From contig NZ_JAMHIV010000017.1 in the NCBI RefSeq assembly GCF_023897065.1, positions 149,985-213,984 of the forward strand: 64,000 bases of DNA. The letters run 5' to 3'. This document shows, piece by piece, positions 55,066-63,025 of the stretch. The notes under the pieces are model-generated. The model ran no database searches. It had not been told where the DNA came from and saw only the letters and a list, made by a program, of their open reading frames with translations. The translations under genes were made by a program, and so were the position numbers. Source of the DNA: Crossiella sp. SN42 (GTDB taxonomy: Bacteria; Actinomycetota; Actinomycetes; Mycobacteriales; Pseudonocardiaceae). Every line of letters starts with the position of its first letter. Within the stretch, counting starts at the first letter, position 1.

Positions 55066-55415
55066 TCTGTGTCTGTACGGCAGCGAAGCACAGCAGCCGC
55101 GAAGCGTGTGGACGCGGGACCACAGCGGATCAGCAACGTCCGCGCCGCCCAGCGCTGCCGGGGCAGCGGCCGGCATATCCAGGGGCTAGGGCGCTCGGCT
55201 GCCGCGCCCATGCGTTGACCGCCGGCTGGCCCTCAGTCGGAGTCGCTCTCCTCCGTGCCGCCGCCGAGGCTGTTGATTAGATTTTGTGCATGGCCGAAAA
55301 TAAAAAGGGCTGGTTGCTCTTTCGCTGATTGCTGGGTTTGTTGTGGTGAATGGTGCCTTGTCGGTTAGGGCATCGCGCTCGCTTGCACGCCGACCGATGT
55401 GCTACCGGTCGGTAA
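55066..55415. other. AT-richer spacer before the van operon
   Basis: About 350 bases without a supportable gene. From about 55270 to 55365 the composition drops clearly in GC (GATTAGATTTTGTGCATGG, AATAAAAAGGG, TTTGTTGTGGTGAATGG) compared with the flanking chromosome. Such a patch next to a tRNA gene is consistent with acquired DNA. Confidence 0.6.
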
Positions 55416-55456
55416 CATATCGTTGGCGTATCGAAAACCGCATACGGGCTGGCAAC
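55416..55456 (+). promoter_or_regulatory. VanR-type promoter module of vanHAX
   Basis: CATATCG (55416) and CGTATCG (55427) are direct repeats 11 bp apart, followed by AAAACCG and CATACGGGCTGGCAAC (55441-55456), 23 bases before the vanH ATG. The whole block recurs in front of the vanY-like gene with identical spacing. OmpR-family regulators such as VanR bind direct repeats of this spacing; binding by VanR is inferred. Confidence 0.75.
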
Positions 55457-55479
55457 ACCGCTCGGCCTTGACTGTGGGC

Positions 55480-56523
55480 ATGTCCTACCGCGAACCGGCG
55501 CGAACAGCGGCCCGCCGCCCCCGATCGCTGGCGGCCGGGTCCTTCTCCGCCGTCCCTGGCGCGGGCATCACGGTCTACGGGTGCGGGCCGGATGAGGCCG
55601 CCCTGTTCCGGGAGCTGGCGCCTCGCTTCGGGGTGCGGCTGACCATCACCGAGGACGCGGTGTCCGAAGCCACCATCGCGCTGGCTTATGGGAACCGCTG
55701 CATCAGCGTGGGTCATAAGACTCAGATCACCGATGACACCCTGCTCGCGCTCAGCCAGGCGGGTGTGGAGTACATCTCCACCAGGAGCATCGGGTACAAC
55801 CACATCAACGTGAAGTACGCGGAGACCATTGGCATCTCCGTGGAGAACGTCTCCTACTCGCCGGACAGCGTGGCCGACTACACGGTGATGTTGATGCTGA
55901 TGGCGGTCCGGCATGCCAAGTCCATCATCAGGCGGGCCGATGTCCATGACTACCGGCTGAACGATGTGCGCGGGAAAGAGTTGCGCGACCTGACGGTGGG
56001 GATTGTCGGCACCGGGCGTATTGGTGCGGCGGTGATGGACCGGCTGCGGGGCTTTGGCTGCCGCATGGTGGCCTGCGACAGTCGTCCCAATACCGATGCC
56101 GATTACGTTCCTCTTGACGAGCTGTTGCGGCAGAGCGACCTGGTGACGCTGCACACGCCACTCACCGCTGAGACCCACCACCTCCTCAATCGCCGGCGTA
56201 TCGGGGCGATGAAGCGCGGCGCCTATGTCGTCAACACTGGGCGCGGCTCGCTGCTGGACACCGAGGCCCTCCTTGCCGCGTTGGAAAGCGGTCAGTTGGG
56301 CGGTGCGGCGCTGGACGTCCTCGAAGGGGAGGACGGAATCTTCTACGCGGATCACCGGGACAAGCCCGTGGAAAGCGATCTGTTGGTGCGGTTGCAGGAA
56401 CTGCCCAATGTGATCATCAGTCCGCACACCGCCTACTACACGGACCACGCGCTGGGCGACACCGTTGAGAACTCAATTGTCAACTGTGTGAACTTCGAGA
56501 GCAGAAAGCGGCACTGGATATGA
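55480..56523 (+). CDS. vanH: D-lactate dehydrogenase VanH
   Basis: 347 residues from ATG 55480. Residues 25 onward match VanH: GITVYGCGPDEAALF, ISVGHKTQIT, EYISTRSIGYNHI, YSPDSVADYTVMLMLMAVR, the NAD motif VGIVGTGRIGAAVMDRLRGF, GAYVVNTGRGSLLDTEAL and ISPHTAYYTDHALGDTVENS. It reduces pyruvate to D-lactate for VanA. The first 24 residues (MSYREPARTAARRP...) are an extension beyond the usual VanH start; nine of them are shared with the vanY-like gene. The stop overlaps vanA (ATGA). Confidence 0.97.
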   Translation: MSYREPARTAARRPRSLAAGSFSAVPGAGITVYGCGPDEAALFRELAPRFGVRLTITEDAVSEATIALAYGNRCISVGHKTQITDDTLLALSQAGVEYISTRSIGYNHINVKYAETIGISVENVSYSPDSVADYTVMLMLMAVRHAKSIIRRADVHDYRLNDVRGKELRDLTVGIVGTGRIGAAVMDRLRGFGCRMVACDSRPNTDADYVPLDELLRQSDLVTLHTPLTAETHHLLNRRRIGAMKRGAYVVNTGRGSLLDTEALLAALESGQLGGAALDVLEGEDGIFYADHRDKPVESDLLVRLQELPNVIISPHTAYYTDHALGDTVENSIVNCVNFESRKRHWI

Positions 56524-57551
56524 AGATCGGAATTATTTTCGGGGGAAGTTCCGAAGAACATCCCGTTTCCGTCAAGTCTGCGCAAGAGGTTGCCAAGCAC
56601 CTCGACACCGACAAGTACGAACCGTTCTGGATCGGGATCACGCAGAGCGGGGACTGGCAGCTCTGCGACGGGCCTGGCGAAGGCTGGGACAGCGCCGACA
56701 GCCGTCCGGTCATGCTGTCGCCGGACCGCAGCGTCCACGGCCTGGTCGTGCTGGAGGAGGGGCGGTTCGACTCGATCAGGCTGGACCTCGTGCTGCCGGT
56801 GCTGCACGGCAAGCTCGGCGAGGACGGTGCGATGCAGGGTCTGCTGGAGCTCTCCGGCATCCCCTACGTCGGCTGCGACATCCAAGCCTCCGCGCTGTGC
56901 ATGGACAAGTCCCTCGCCTACCTCGTGGCCAGGAACGCGGGCATCCCGACACCGTACTTCCGGATTCTCGGGGCGGACGAAAGCATTGACCCGGACCGGA
57001 TCAGCTATCCCGTCTTCGTCAAGCCGGCGCGCTCGGGGTCGTCTTTTGGCGTCAGCAAGGTGTCCAGCAAGGAAGAAATGCTGAGTGCGGTGGAGACCGC
57101 GCGGAAGTACGACTCGAAGGTGCTGATCGAAGAGGCCGTCGTGGGCAGTGAGGTCGGCTGCGCCATCCTGGGCAACGAGCTGGACCTGATCGTCGGCGAG
57201 GTTGACCAGATCTCGCTGACCCATGGCTTTTTCAAGATCCATCAGGAGGTGGATCCGGAAAGCGGGTCCGAGAACTCGACGATCACCGTGCCCGCGGACC
57301 TTCCGGCGGAGACCCGGTTGCTCGTTCAGGAGACGGCGAAGGACATCTACCGGGCCCTGGGCTGCCGGGGACTGTCGCGGGTGGACATGTTCCTGAAGCC
57401 GGACGGGACGGTGGTCCTCAACGAGGTCAACACCTTCCCCGGACTGACCTCCTACAGCCGTTATCCGCGGATGATGGCGGCCGCCGGACTGCCGTTCGGC
57501 GAGATGATCGACCGGATGGTGTCGGTGACCTTGACCGGGAAGGTGCAGTGA
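56520..57551 (+). CDS. vanA: D-alanine--D-lactate ligase VanA
   Basis: 343 residues, the same length as enterococcal VanA. ATP-grasp enzyme with FGGSSEEHPVSVKSA, KPARSGSSFGVSKV, GEVDQISLTHGFFKIHQEV and NEVNTFPGLTSYSRYPRMM. H241 in KIHQEV is the omega-loop His that selects D-lactate over D-alanine in VanA-type ligases, so resistance by D-Ala-D-Lac termini is predicted. Coupled by 4-base overlaps to vanH and vanX. Confidence 0.97.
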   Translation: MKIGIIFGGSSEEHPVSVKSAQEVAKHLDTDKYEPFWIGITQSGDWQLCDGPGEGWDSADSRPVMLSPDRSVHGLVVLEEGRFDSIRLDLVLPVLHGKLGEDGAMQGLLELSGIPYVGCDIQASALCMDKSLAYLVARNAGIPTPYFRILGADESIDPDRISYPVFVKPARSGSSFGVSKVSSKEEMLSAVETARKYDSKVLIEEAVVGSEVGCAILGNELDLIVGEVDQISLTHGFFKIHQEVDPESGSENSTITVPADLPAETRLLVQETAKDIYRALGCRGLSRVDMFLKPDGTVVLNEVNTFPGLTSYSRYPRMMAAAGLPFGEMIDRMVSVTLTGKVQ

Positions 57552-58156
57552 AAGACGGCTTCGTGTTCGTGGACGAGTTGGTGCCCGGAATTCGCTGGGA
57601 CGCCAAGTACGCCACCTGGGACAACTTCACCGGCAAACCCGTCGACGGCTACACGGCCAATCGCATTGTCGGCACCAGGGCGCTGTGCGCGGCCCTGGAG
57701 AGCGCGCAGGAGAAGGCCGCCTCCCACGGCTTCGGCCTGCTCCTGTGGGACGGCTACCGCCCGCAACGGGCCGTGGACTGCTTTCTGCGCTGGTCGCAGC
57801 AGCCGGAGGACGGGCGGACGAAGCTGCGGCACTATCCGAACATCGAGCGAGGCGAGATGTTCAAAAAGGGATACGTGGCCGCGAAGTCGGGGCACAGCCG
57901 GGGAAGCACGGTCGACCTGACGCTCTACCACCTGGACACCGGTGAACTCGCCGCCATGGGTGGTGGGCATGACCTGATGGATCCGATCTCGCACCATGGC
58001 GCGCCGGGAGTCAGTCCGGCCGAAGCGAAGAACCGGCAATGCCTTCGTTCCATCATGGAGGCGTGCGGGTTCAGCTCGTACGAGTGCGAGTGGTGGCACT
58101 ACTCGCTGGAGGACGAGCCTTTTCCGGACACCTATTTCGACTTTCCCATCGTCTAG
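57548..58156 (+). CDS. vanX: D-alanyl-D-alanine dipeptidase VanX
   Basis: 202 residues from GTG 57548, overlapping the vanA stop (GTGA). All VanX catalytic residues are in canonical positions: R71 (WDGYRPQRAVD), zinc ligands H116 and D123 (SGHSRGSTVDLTL) and H184, and base E181 (ECEWWHYSLED). It hydrolyses free D-Ala-D-Ala so that only D-Ala-D-Lac enters the wall precursor. It completes the vanHAX operon. Confidence 0.97.
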   Translation: MKDGFVFVDELVPGIRWDAKYATWDNFTGKPVDGYTANRIVGTRALCAALESAQEKAASHGFGLLLWDGYRPQRAVDCFLRWSQQPEDGRTKLRHYPNIERGEMFKKGYVAAKSGHSRGSTVDLTLYHLDTGELAAMGGGHDLMDPISHHGAPGVSPAEAKNRQCLRSIMEACGFSSYECEWWHYSLEDEPFPDTYFDFPIV

Positions 58157-58179
58157 CCGAGTCGCGCACAGGAGACGGC

Positions 58180-58311
58180 ATGCGGATACGGCCGGCCCAC
58201 GTCACCGACGCCGCGGCCGTCAACGAGCTGGGCCGCGGACCCGGCGGGCGCGGCCTACGTGGGCCCCGCGACCTCCAAGACGTCAGCCCTGGGCGGGTAG
58301 CCGCACCGTGA
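58180..58311 (+). pseudogene. Truncated GNAT acetyltransferase remnant
   Basis: A short frame with AGGAG before ATG 58180 reads MRIRPAHVTDAAAVNELGRG, a typical GNAT N-terminus, then loses similarity and stops after 43 codons inside the 3' end of vanS. It is probably the leftover of an acetyltransferase gene cut when vanS and vanHAX came together. Confidence 0.55.
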
Positions 58312-59398
58312 CGCGGAGCCCACCCTCGGGGCGGGGGGTGAGGGTCAGGGCTCCGTCGTGCGCCTGGGTGATGCTCTTGACGATCGCCAGGCCGAGGCCG
58401 ACTCCGGCGTGGTCGGCGCGGATGCGCTGGGTGCCGCGCTGGAACGGCTCGACCAGCGTGGACACCAGTTGGGGGGCCAGTTTCGGGCCGGTGTTCTCCA
58501 CGGTGAGCGCCACGGTTTTGGGGTCGGCGCTGGTGCTGACCCACACGGTGCCCTGGTCGGGCAGGTTGTGCACGATCGCGTTGTGCACCAGGTTCGTGGT
58601 CAGCTGCAGCAGCAGCGCGAGTGAGCCGCTGGTGGGGGCGATGTCGCCGGAGGTCTCGATGGTGAGGCCGCGTTTCTCCGCGAGCGGGAGCAGCGTTTCG
58701 GTGGCTTCCTCCGCGACCAGGGACAGGTCGACGACCTCCTTGGTGAAGGACCGCCGGTCGGCGCGGCTGAGCATGAGCAGCGCTTCGGTGAGGTCGATCG
58801 CCCTGGTGTTGACGAAGTGCAGGCGCTCGATGAGCTCTCTGGTGTCCGGGCTCGGATCGTTGCGGGCCACGTCGAGCAGGGTCTGCGTGATCGCCAGCGG
58901 GGTGCGCAGCTCGTGGGAGGCGTTGGCGGCGAACCGCTGCTGTTCGGCGACCTGTGCTTCCAGCCGGGCCAGCATGGTGTCGAAGGCGTCGGCGAGCTCG
59001 CGGAACTCGTCGTTGCGGCCCTCCAGCTGAATCCGGTGGGACAGTGATCCGGTCGAGGCCAGGCGGGTGGCATTGGTGATCCGGGTCAGCGGGGCGAGCA
59101 TGTGGCCGGCCAGGAACCAGCCGCCGAGCAGGCCGAACACCAGCAGGAACGCCATCGCCGCCTCCGCCTTCGGGGCGAAGGCGCGCTGGAGGGCGGCGCG
59201 GTCGGGGATGTGCGGCCCCATTCCCCCCGGCCCCGGGCCAGGCCCCCTGGGAATCTCCGGCAGCCGGATCACCTCGGGCACGTAACGCAGCAGGAACACC
59301 CACACGGCCGCGAGCAGCAGGGCGCCGGCGAACATGAGGAACCCGGCGTAGCTGAGGGTGAGTTTGAGGCGGACGCTCAACCCCGGCGTTCTATCCAC
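58283..59398 (-). CDS. vanS: Glycopeptide-sensing histidine kinase VanS
   Basis: 371 residues. The N-terminus MDRTPGLSVRLKLTLSYAGF and the two membrane helices (about 12-36 and 80-100) enclose a short sensor loop rich in Pro and Gly (LPEIPRGPGPGPGGMGP). This resembles Streptomyces VanS, whose short loop senses vancomycin directly. HAMP, the dimerisation His in NASHELRTPLAITQTLLDVA, N box NLVHNAIVHN and G box [11 protein letters not shown] follow. It converges on vanX and overlaps vanR by 8 bases. Confidence 0.95.
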   Translation of the reverse strand: MDRTPGLSVRLKLTLSYAGFLMFAGALLLAAVWVFLLRYVPEVIRLPEIPRGPGPGPGGMGPHIPDRAALQRAFAPKAEAAMAFLLVFGLLGGWFLAGHMLAPLTRITNATRLASTGSLSHRIQLEGRNDEFRELADAFDTMLARLEAQVAEQQRFAANASHELRTPLAITQTLLDVARNDPSPDTRELIERLHFVNTRAIDLTEALLMLSRADRRSFTKEVVDLSLVAEEATETLLPLAEKRGLTIETSGDIAPTSGSLALLLQLTTNLVHNAIVHNLPDQGTVWVSTSADPKTVALTVENTGPKLAPQLVSTLVEPFQRGTQRIRADHAGVGLGLAIVKSITQAHDGALTLTPRPEGGLRVTVRLPAQG

Positions 59399-60086
59399 GG
59401 TCTGCTCCCGTGCGTTCGGTGTCTGGGTGAGTGTCGATGCGGTAGCCGACTCCGGGCACGGTGGCGATGATCCAGGGCTCGCCGAGCCGCTTGCGCAGGG
59501 CCGAGACGGTGATCCGCACGGCGTTGGTGAACGGGTCGGCGTTCTCGTCCCAGGCCCGCTCCAGCAATTCCTCGGCGCTGACCACCCCGCCCTCGGCCGC
59601 GACCAGGACCTCGAGCACGGCGAACTGCTTCCTGGTCAGCCCGACGTACCGGCCGTCCCGGTAGACCTCGCGGCGGAACGGGTCCAGCCGCAGACCGGCG
59701 ATCTCCCGCACCGGCGGCCGGAAACGCGCCCGCCTGCGGTCGAGGGCGCGCAGGCGGAGCACGAGCTCGCGCAGCTCGAAGGGCTTGGTGAGGTAGTCGT
59801 CGGCACCGAGCTCGAACCCGGAGGCCTTGTCATCGATCCGGTCGGCGGCGGTGAGCATCAGGATCGGCATGCCGCTGCCGGAGGCGATGATGCGTTCGGC
59901 GATCTCGTCACCGGAGGGCCCCGGAATGTCGCGGTCGAGGACGGCGATGTCATAAGTGTTGAGGCGCAACAGTTCCAGCGCGGTGTCGCCGTCACCGGCG
60001 ATGTCACCCGCGATCGCCTCGTGACGCAGTCCGTCGCGGATGGCCTCTGCCATGTAGGGCTCGTCCTCGACGATCAACACGCGCAT
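59391..60086 (-). CDS. vanR: OmpR-family response regulator VanR
   Basis: 231 residues. Receiver with EDE, phospho-acceptor D51 (AVLDRDIPGPSGDE) and K101 (DYLTKPFELREL), then winged-helix domain (LTRKQFAVLEVLVAAEGGVV, AVRITVSALRKRLGEPW, VPGVGYRIDTHP). It activates van genes after phosphorylation by VanS. It is divergent from the vanY-like gene with an 86-base spacer containing the repeat module. Confidence 0.95.
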   Translation of the reverse strand: MRVLIVEDEPYMAEAIRDGLRHEAIAGDIAGDGDTALELLRLNTYDIAVLDRDIPGPSGDEIAERIIASGSGMPILMLTAADRIDDKASGFELGADDYLTKPFELRELVLRLRALDRRRARFRPPVREIAGLRLDPFRREVYRDGRYVGLTRKQFAVLEVLVAAEGGVVSAEELLERAWDENADPFTNAVRITVSALRKRLGEPWIIATVPGVGYRIDTHPDTERTGADRG

Positions 60087-60108
60087 GCTCCGAAGCTACG
60101 AGCCCGCG

Positions 60109-60149
60109 CATATCGCCGGCATATCAAAAACCGCGTACGCGCTGGCAAC
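60109..60149 (+). promoter_or_regulatory. VanR-type promoter module of vanY-like gene
   Basis: CATATCG (60109) and CATATCA (60120) are 11 bp apart, followed by AAAACCG and CGTACGCGCTGGCAAC (60134-60149), 23 bases before ATG 60173. Every element has the same position relative to the start codon as in the vanH copy. Confidence 0.75.
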
Positions 60150-60172
60150 GCGCCGCGAAGTTGATTGGCGGC

Positions 60173-60670
60173 ATGACTTACCGCGAACCAGCACGAACAG
60201 TCCTGCCGCGGGTCCTCGGCAAGGCACACGGCGCTGTCCCCGACCCGGTGCCGGTTTTTGCCGACGAGGTGCCCGCCGTGGCCAACCTCGATCCCGAGCT
60301 GCTCGCCGCCCTGCGCCGGGCCGCGACCGATGCCGCGGCCGACGGGATCACGATCTTCGTCAACGGTGGCTGGCGTTCCCCGGAGTACCAGGAGGAACTG
60401 CTGCGCAAGGCGGTGGTGAAGTACGGCTCGGCGGAGGAGGCCGCTCGATGGGTGGCCACGCCCGAGACGTCCGCGCACGTGTCGGGGGACGCGGTGGACA
60501 TCGGGCCGCCCGCGGCCAGGGCGTGGCTGTCCGAGCACGGCGCCGGGTACGGGCTGTGCCAGATCTACCGCAACGAACCCTGGCACTTCGAGCTGCGCCC
60601 GGAAGCCGTCGCTGGCGGCTGCCCGCCCATGTATGCCGACCCTTCGCACGATCCCAGGATGCGGCGGTGA
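60173..60670 (+). CDS. VanY-type D,D-carboxypeptidase (M15 family)
   Basis: 165 residues from ATG 60173. M15B zinc site SAHVSGDAVDIG (H102, D109) and NEPWHFEL (E135 as base, H138 as ligand); NGGWRSPEYQEELL is the substrate Arg region. There is no signal peptide or membrane helix, so it would act on precursors in the cytoplasm or leave by another route. It removes C-terminal D-Ala from pentapeptide stems, backing up VanX. Residues 1-9 (MTYREPART) match the first residues of VanH. Confidence 0.9.
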   Translation: MTYREPARTVLPRVLGKAHGAVPDPVPVFADEVPAVANLDPELLAALRRAATDAAADGITIFVNGGWRSPEYQEELLRKAVVKYGSAEEAARWVATPETSAHVSGDAVDIGPPAARAWLSEHGAGYGLCQIYRNEPWHFELRPEAVAGGCPPMYADPSHDPRMRR

Positions 60671-60774
60671 CCGGCCCGCGCGGCGGATCCCGGCCGGGTC
60701 GGGTGTGTCCGGGGTCGGCCACCGGTTCGGGCCGGTTCAGTCTGGTGGTTCTTGTGGGGGTTTGTTCGCTTGTG

Positions 60775-60784
60775 AGAGCGCTCT
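60775..60784. promoter_or_regulatory. LacI-type operator-like palindrome
   Basis: AGAGCGCTCT within GTGAGAGCGCTCTTG, 25 bases before the start of the decayed glycosidase gene. It is the same 10-mer as at 28130 and fits LacI-family sugar-operator cores. Confidence 0.5.
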
Positions 60785-60809
60785 TGTGGTCTCTGGGCTG
60801 GAGGCGCGG

Positions 60810-61835
60810 ATGCGGCGTGCGGTGTTGGTGTTGGGTGTGGTCCTGACAACGCTGGCGGGTGCAGTTGCACTTCGGCGCGGTGGACTGGCGGGCCGAGGTG
60901 TGGGTCAGCGGGGTCAGGGCCGGTGCGCACACGGGCGGGTACACCGGGTTTTCCTTTGACATCAACGGGTTGTTGCGGGCGGGCGGCAACGAGGTGGTGG
61001 TGGGGGCGTTCGATCCCTCAGACGCGACCGGGATTCCGGTGGGGAAGCAGAGTCGCAACCCGGGCGGGGTGTACTACACGGCGGCATCCGGGATCTGGCA
61101 GACGGTGTGGCTGGAGCCGGTGGCCGAGGCTCATGTGTCCACATTGGACATAACGCACCTCGATCCTGCAGTGGGTGGTGTTCAACGAGAGCTGGGGGGT
61201 ACGACTCGGCGCGGCTGGCCAGGCTGGCGGGTGACCGGGAACTCCGGCTCCCCTTGCTGTGGCGGGAATCTTGTGGACGACCACATCTACGTGGGGCCAG
61301 GGGAGCGGGTCCGAGCGGCGAATCTGGCTCTGTTGAGCGAAAACCGGTGTTCTGCGCGATGGACCTGCCGGTGGGAACGGTGTAGTTGCAGGTGACCACG
61401 GAGGGGTTGCGCGACCGGTACCTGCGGCACGCCGGAGGTGTGGCGCGGACGGATGTCATTACCGGAGAAGGGGATCCGGGTCTCAAGGCGGACGCCACCT
61501 GGCGGGTGGCCCCGGGGCTGGCGGATCCGGCGTGCCGGTCGCTGGAGTCGGTGAACTTCCCCGGCGAGTTCCTGCGGCACCGCGGGGATCGGGTGCACCG
61601 GGAAGGGGATGACGGGTCAGCGGGGTTCCGGGGTGCGGTGACCTGGTGCGCGCGGCCGGGGCTGGCCGGGGGCGGGGTGTCGTTCGAGTCGTGGGACCGG
61701 CCGGGGCGGTTCCTGCGGCGCTACGGGGCGCTGATCTGGTTGGCGGACAACAGCGGCGACGCCGTGCCCGGCAACAACCCCGGACTGTTCAACCGGGACA
61801 GCACCTGGCGCCTGGCCTCGCCCTGGGCCGGGTGA
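60810..61835 (+). pseudogene. Decayed GH2 glycosidase gene with CBM42 (AbfB) tail
   Basis: GGAGG and ATG 60810 start an intact signal peptide (MRRAVLVLGVVLTTLAGAVA). It runs out of frame into a GH2 sugar-binding domain (LHFGAVDWRAEVWVSGVRAG, NPGGVYYTAASGIWQTVWLE; 60859-61150). Next, in shifting frames, come catalytic-core pieces VVFNESWGV with the acid/base Glu (about 61174-61200), YDSARLARLAGD and GGNLVDDHIYVGPG (about 61258-61306). The last part (61386-61835) encodes arabinose-binding AbfB repeats (VNFPGEFLRHRGDRVHREGD, FESWDRPGRFLRR). Most of the catalytic barrel is deleted. Confidence 0.8.
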
Positions 61836-61919
61836 ACTGCGCCGACCAGGTGCTTTTCGCCGGTTCCGCCGTGCGCTTCCGTCACACTGGCTCGATGCCG
61901 GGTCGGGGAGAGGGCGGTC

Positions 61920-62789
61920 GTGTTTCCGAAGTTCATGGACTGGCTGGACGGCTTCCTCGTCGACGAAGGCGCGCGCGGCATCGTGCGGGCCGCGCTGGGG
62001 CTGATGTCCTTCGGCGCGGTGCTCGGGGTGCTCTTCGGCAACACCGCGGTGCGCGCCGGGGTCATGATCGCCACGATCTTGGTGGTGCTGGCGCTGATGG
62101 TGGCGCTGACCAGTGACCGGCGGCGGCTGGCCGGCGAGCTGGAAGAGCAGAAACACCTGGTCCGGGCCTACGGCGACGCGCTGTGGGAGCAGCACACCCG
62201 CAACTTCCGGGTGCTCAGCTGGGAGCAGACCGCCTACATCGAGGGCAACGGCGACACCCGCGAGTTCATCGTGATCCACGCGGTGATCGAGGGGCAGGAC
62301 GCGCGGTTCCTCCGACTGCGGTTCGGGGCGGGATGGCCGCAGCCCAAGCGCTACCAGCGCAAGGTCTCGGTCAACGTGCGCAGCGTGGCGGTGGACGGGC
62401 GGCCGGGGACCCGGTTCAAGGTGACCAAGGACTGGATGCCGGACGGGCGGATCAGCGTGATGTCGCACTTCACCACGCCGGCCGCGGTGGGCACCGACGT
62501 CCGGCTGCGGATGGAGTGGTTCTGGCCGGGCAAGAGCGTTCCGCTGACCATCCGGCGCAGCCCGGACGACTTCACCTTCCGGTTCGGCAACCCGGTCGAG
62601 CGGGCGGTGTACCGGGTGATCCTGCCGCTGGGCGCGAAGGTCTACTGGGAGCCGATCGGGTTCCGCATCGGCGACGGGGTGGCCACCGTGGACGTGGACG
62701 AGCAGGGCGAGCGCACCCAGATCACCGTGGACGTGCAGCGGATGCCGGTGAGCCGCAGGGTCGGCGTGCAGCTGGAGCTGAAGAAGTAG
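61920..62789 (+). CDS. Membrane-anchored protein of unknown function
   Basis: 289 residues from GTG 61920 behind a GGGGAGAGGG stretch. Two adjacent membrane helices lie near residues 22-40 and 46-64, followed by a short coiled stretch (DRRRLAGELEEQKHLVRAYG). A soluble beta-rich domain follows (about 90-289), with KVSVNVRSVAVDGRPG and RMEWFWPGKSVPLTIRRSPD. No family is recognised. A terminator follows directly. Confidence 0.8.
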   Translation: MFPKFMDWLDGFLVDEGARGIVRAALGLMSFGAVLGVLFGNTAVRAGVMIATILVVLALMVALTSDRRRLAGELEEQKHLVRAYGDALWEQHTRNFRVLSWEQTAYIEGNGDTREFIVIHAVIEGQDARFLRLRFGAGWPQPKRYQRKVSVNVRSVAVDGRPGTRFKVTKDWMPDGRISVMSHFTTPAAVGTDVRLRMEWFWPGKSVPLTIRRSPDDFTFRFGNPVERAVYRVILPLGAKVYWEPIGFRIGDGVATVDVDEQGERTQITVDVQRMPVSRRVGVQLELKK

Positions 62790-62792
62790 CGA

Positions 62793-62822
62793 AGCCCGCT
62801 CCGGCTGGGCCGGGAGCGGGCT
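62793..62822 (+). terminator. Hairpin terminator
   Basis: AGCCCGCTCC (62793-62802) pairs perfectly with GGAGCGGGCT (62813-62822), 4 bases after the stop of the preceding gene. Confidence 0.78.
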
Positions 62823-62845
62823 AGGCGAAGGCGTGGGGTGGCGTC

Positions 62846-62884
62846 TTACTCGTCGCCGTTCTCGCCACCGGTGTGGAGAACCAC
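62846..62884 (-). CDS. Possible 12-residue peptide gene
   Basis: On the minus strand GGAGG, seven bases, then GTG begins a 12-codon frame (MVLHTGGENGDE) ended by TAA. A TAGAGT hexamer lies about 55 bases upstream. It could be a leader or small signalling peptide, or chance. It sits between the terminator and the LRR gene's 3' end. Confidence 0.25.
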   Translation of the reverse strand: MVLHTGGENGDE

Positions 62885-63025
62885 GGTGTTGCCTCCTGCG
62901 TCTGGGCCAGCTCCTGTGCGCGGGCCAAAGCGGCACTCTAGCCGGTGGTCGAGGGCAGGAAGTGTGCTGTAGACCGGTTCTTCCGGGAAACGACACCCAA
63001 TCGTGTGGGTTGACCAGCGGGAACC

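Noticed and set aside
55399..55479. Longer vanH starting at 55399
   Set aside because: This start lies upstream of the repeat module and would translate the promoter region; the shared module places the start at 55480.
60810..60900. Functional small secreted protein starting at 60810
   Set aside because: The signal peptide is good, but the downstream sequence is clearly out-of-frame GH2 domain, so it is treated as part of the pseudogene.
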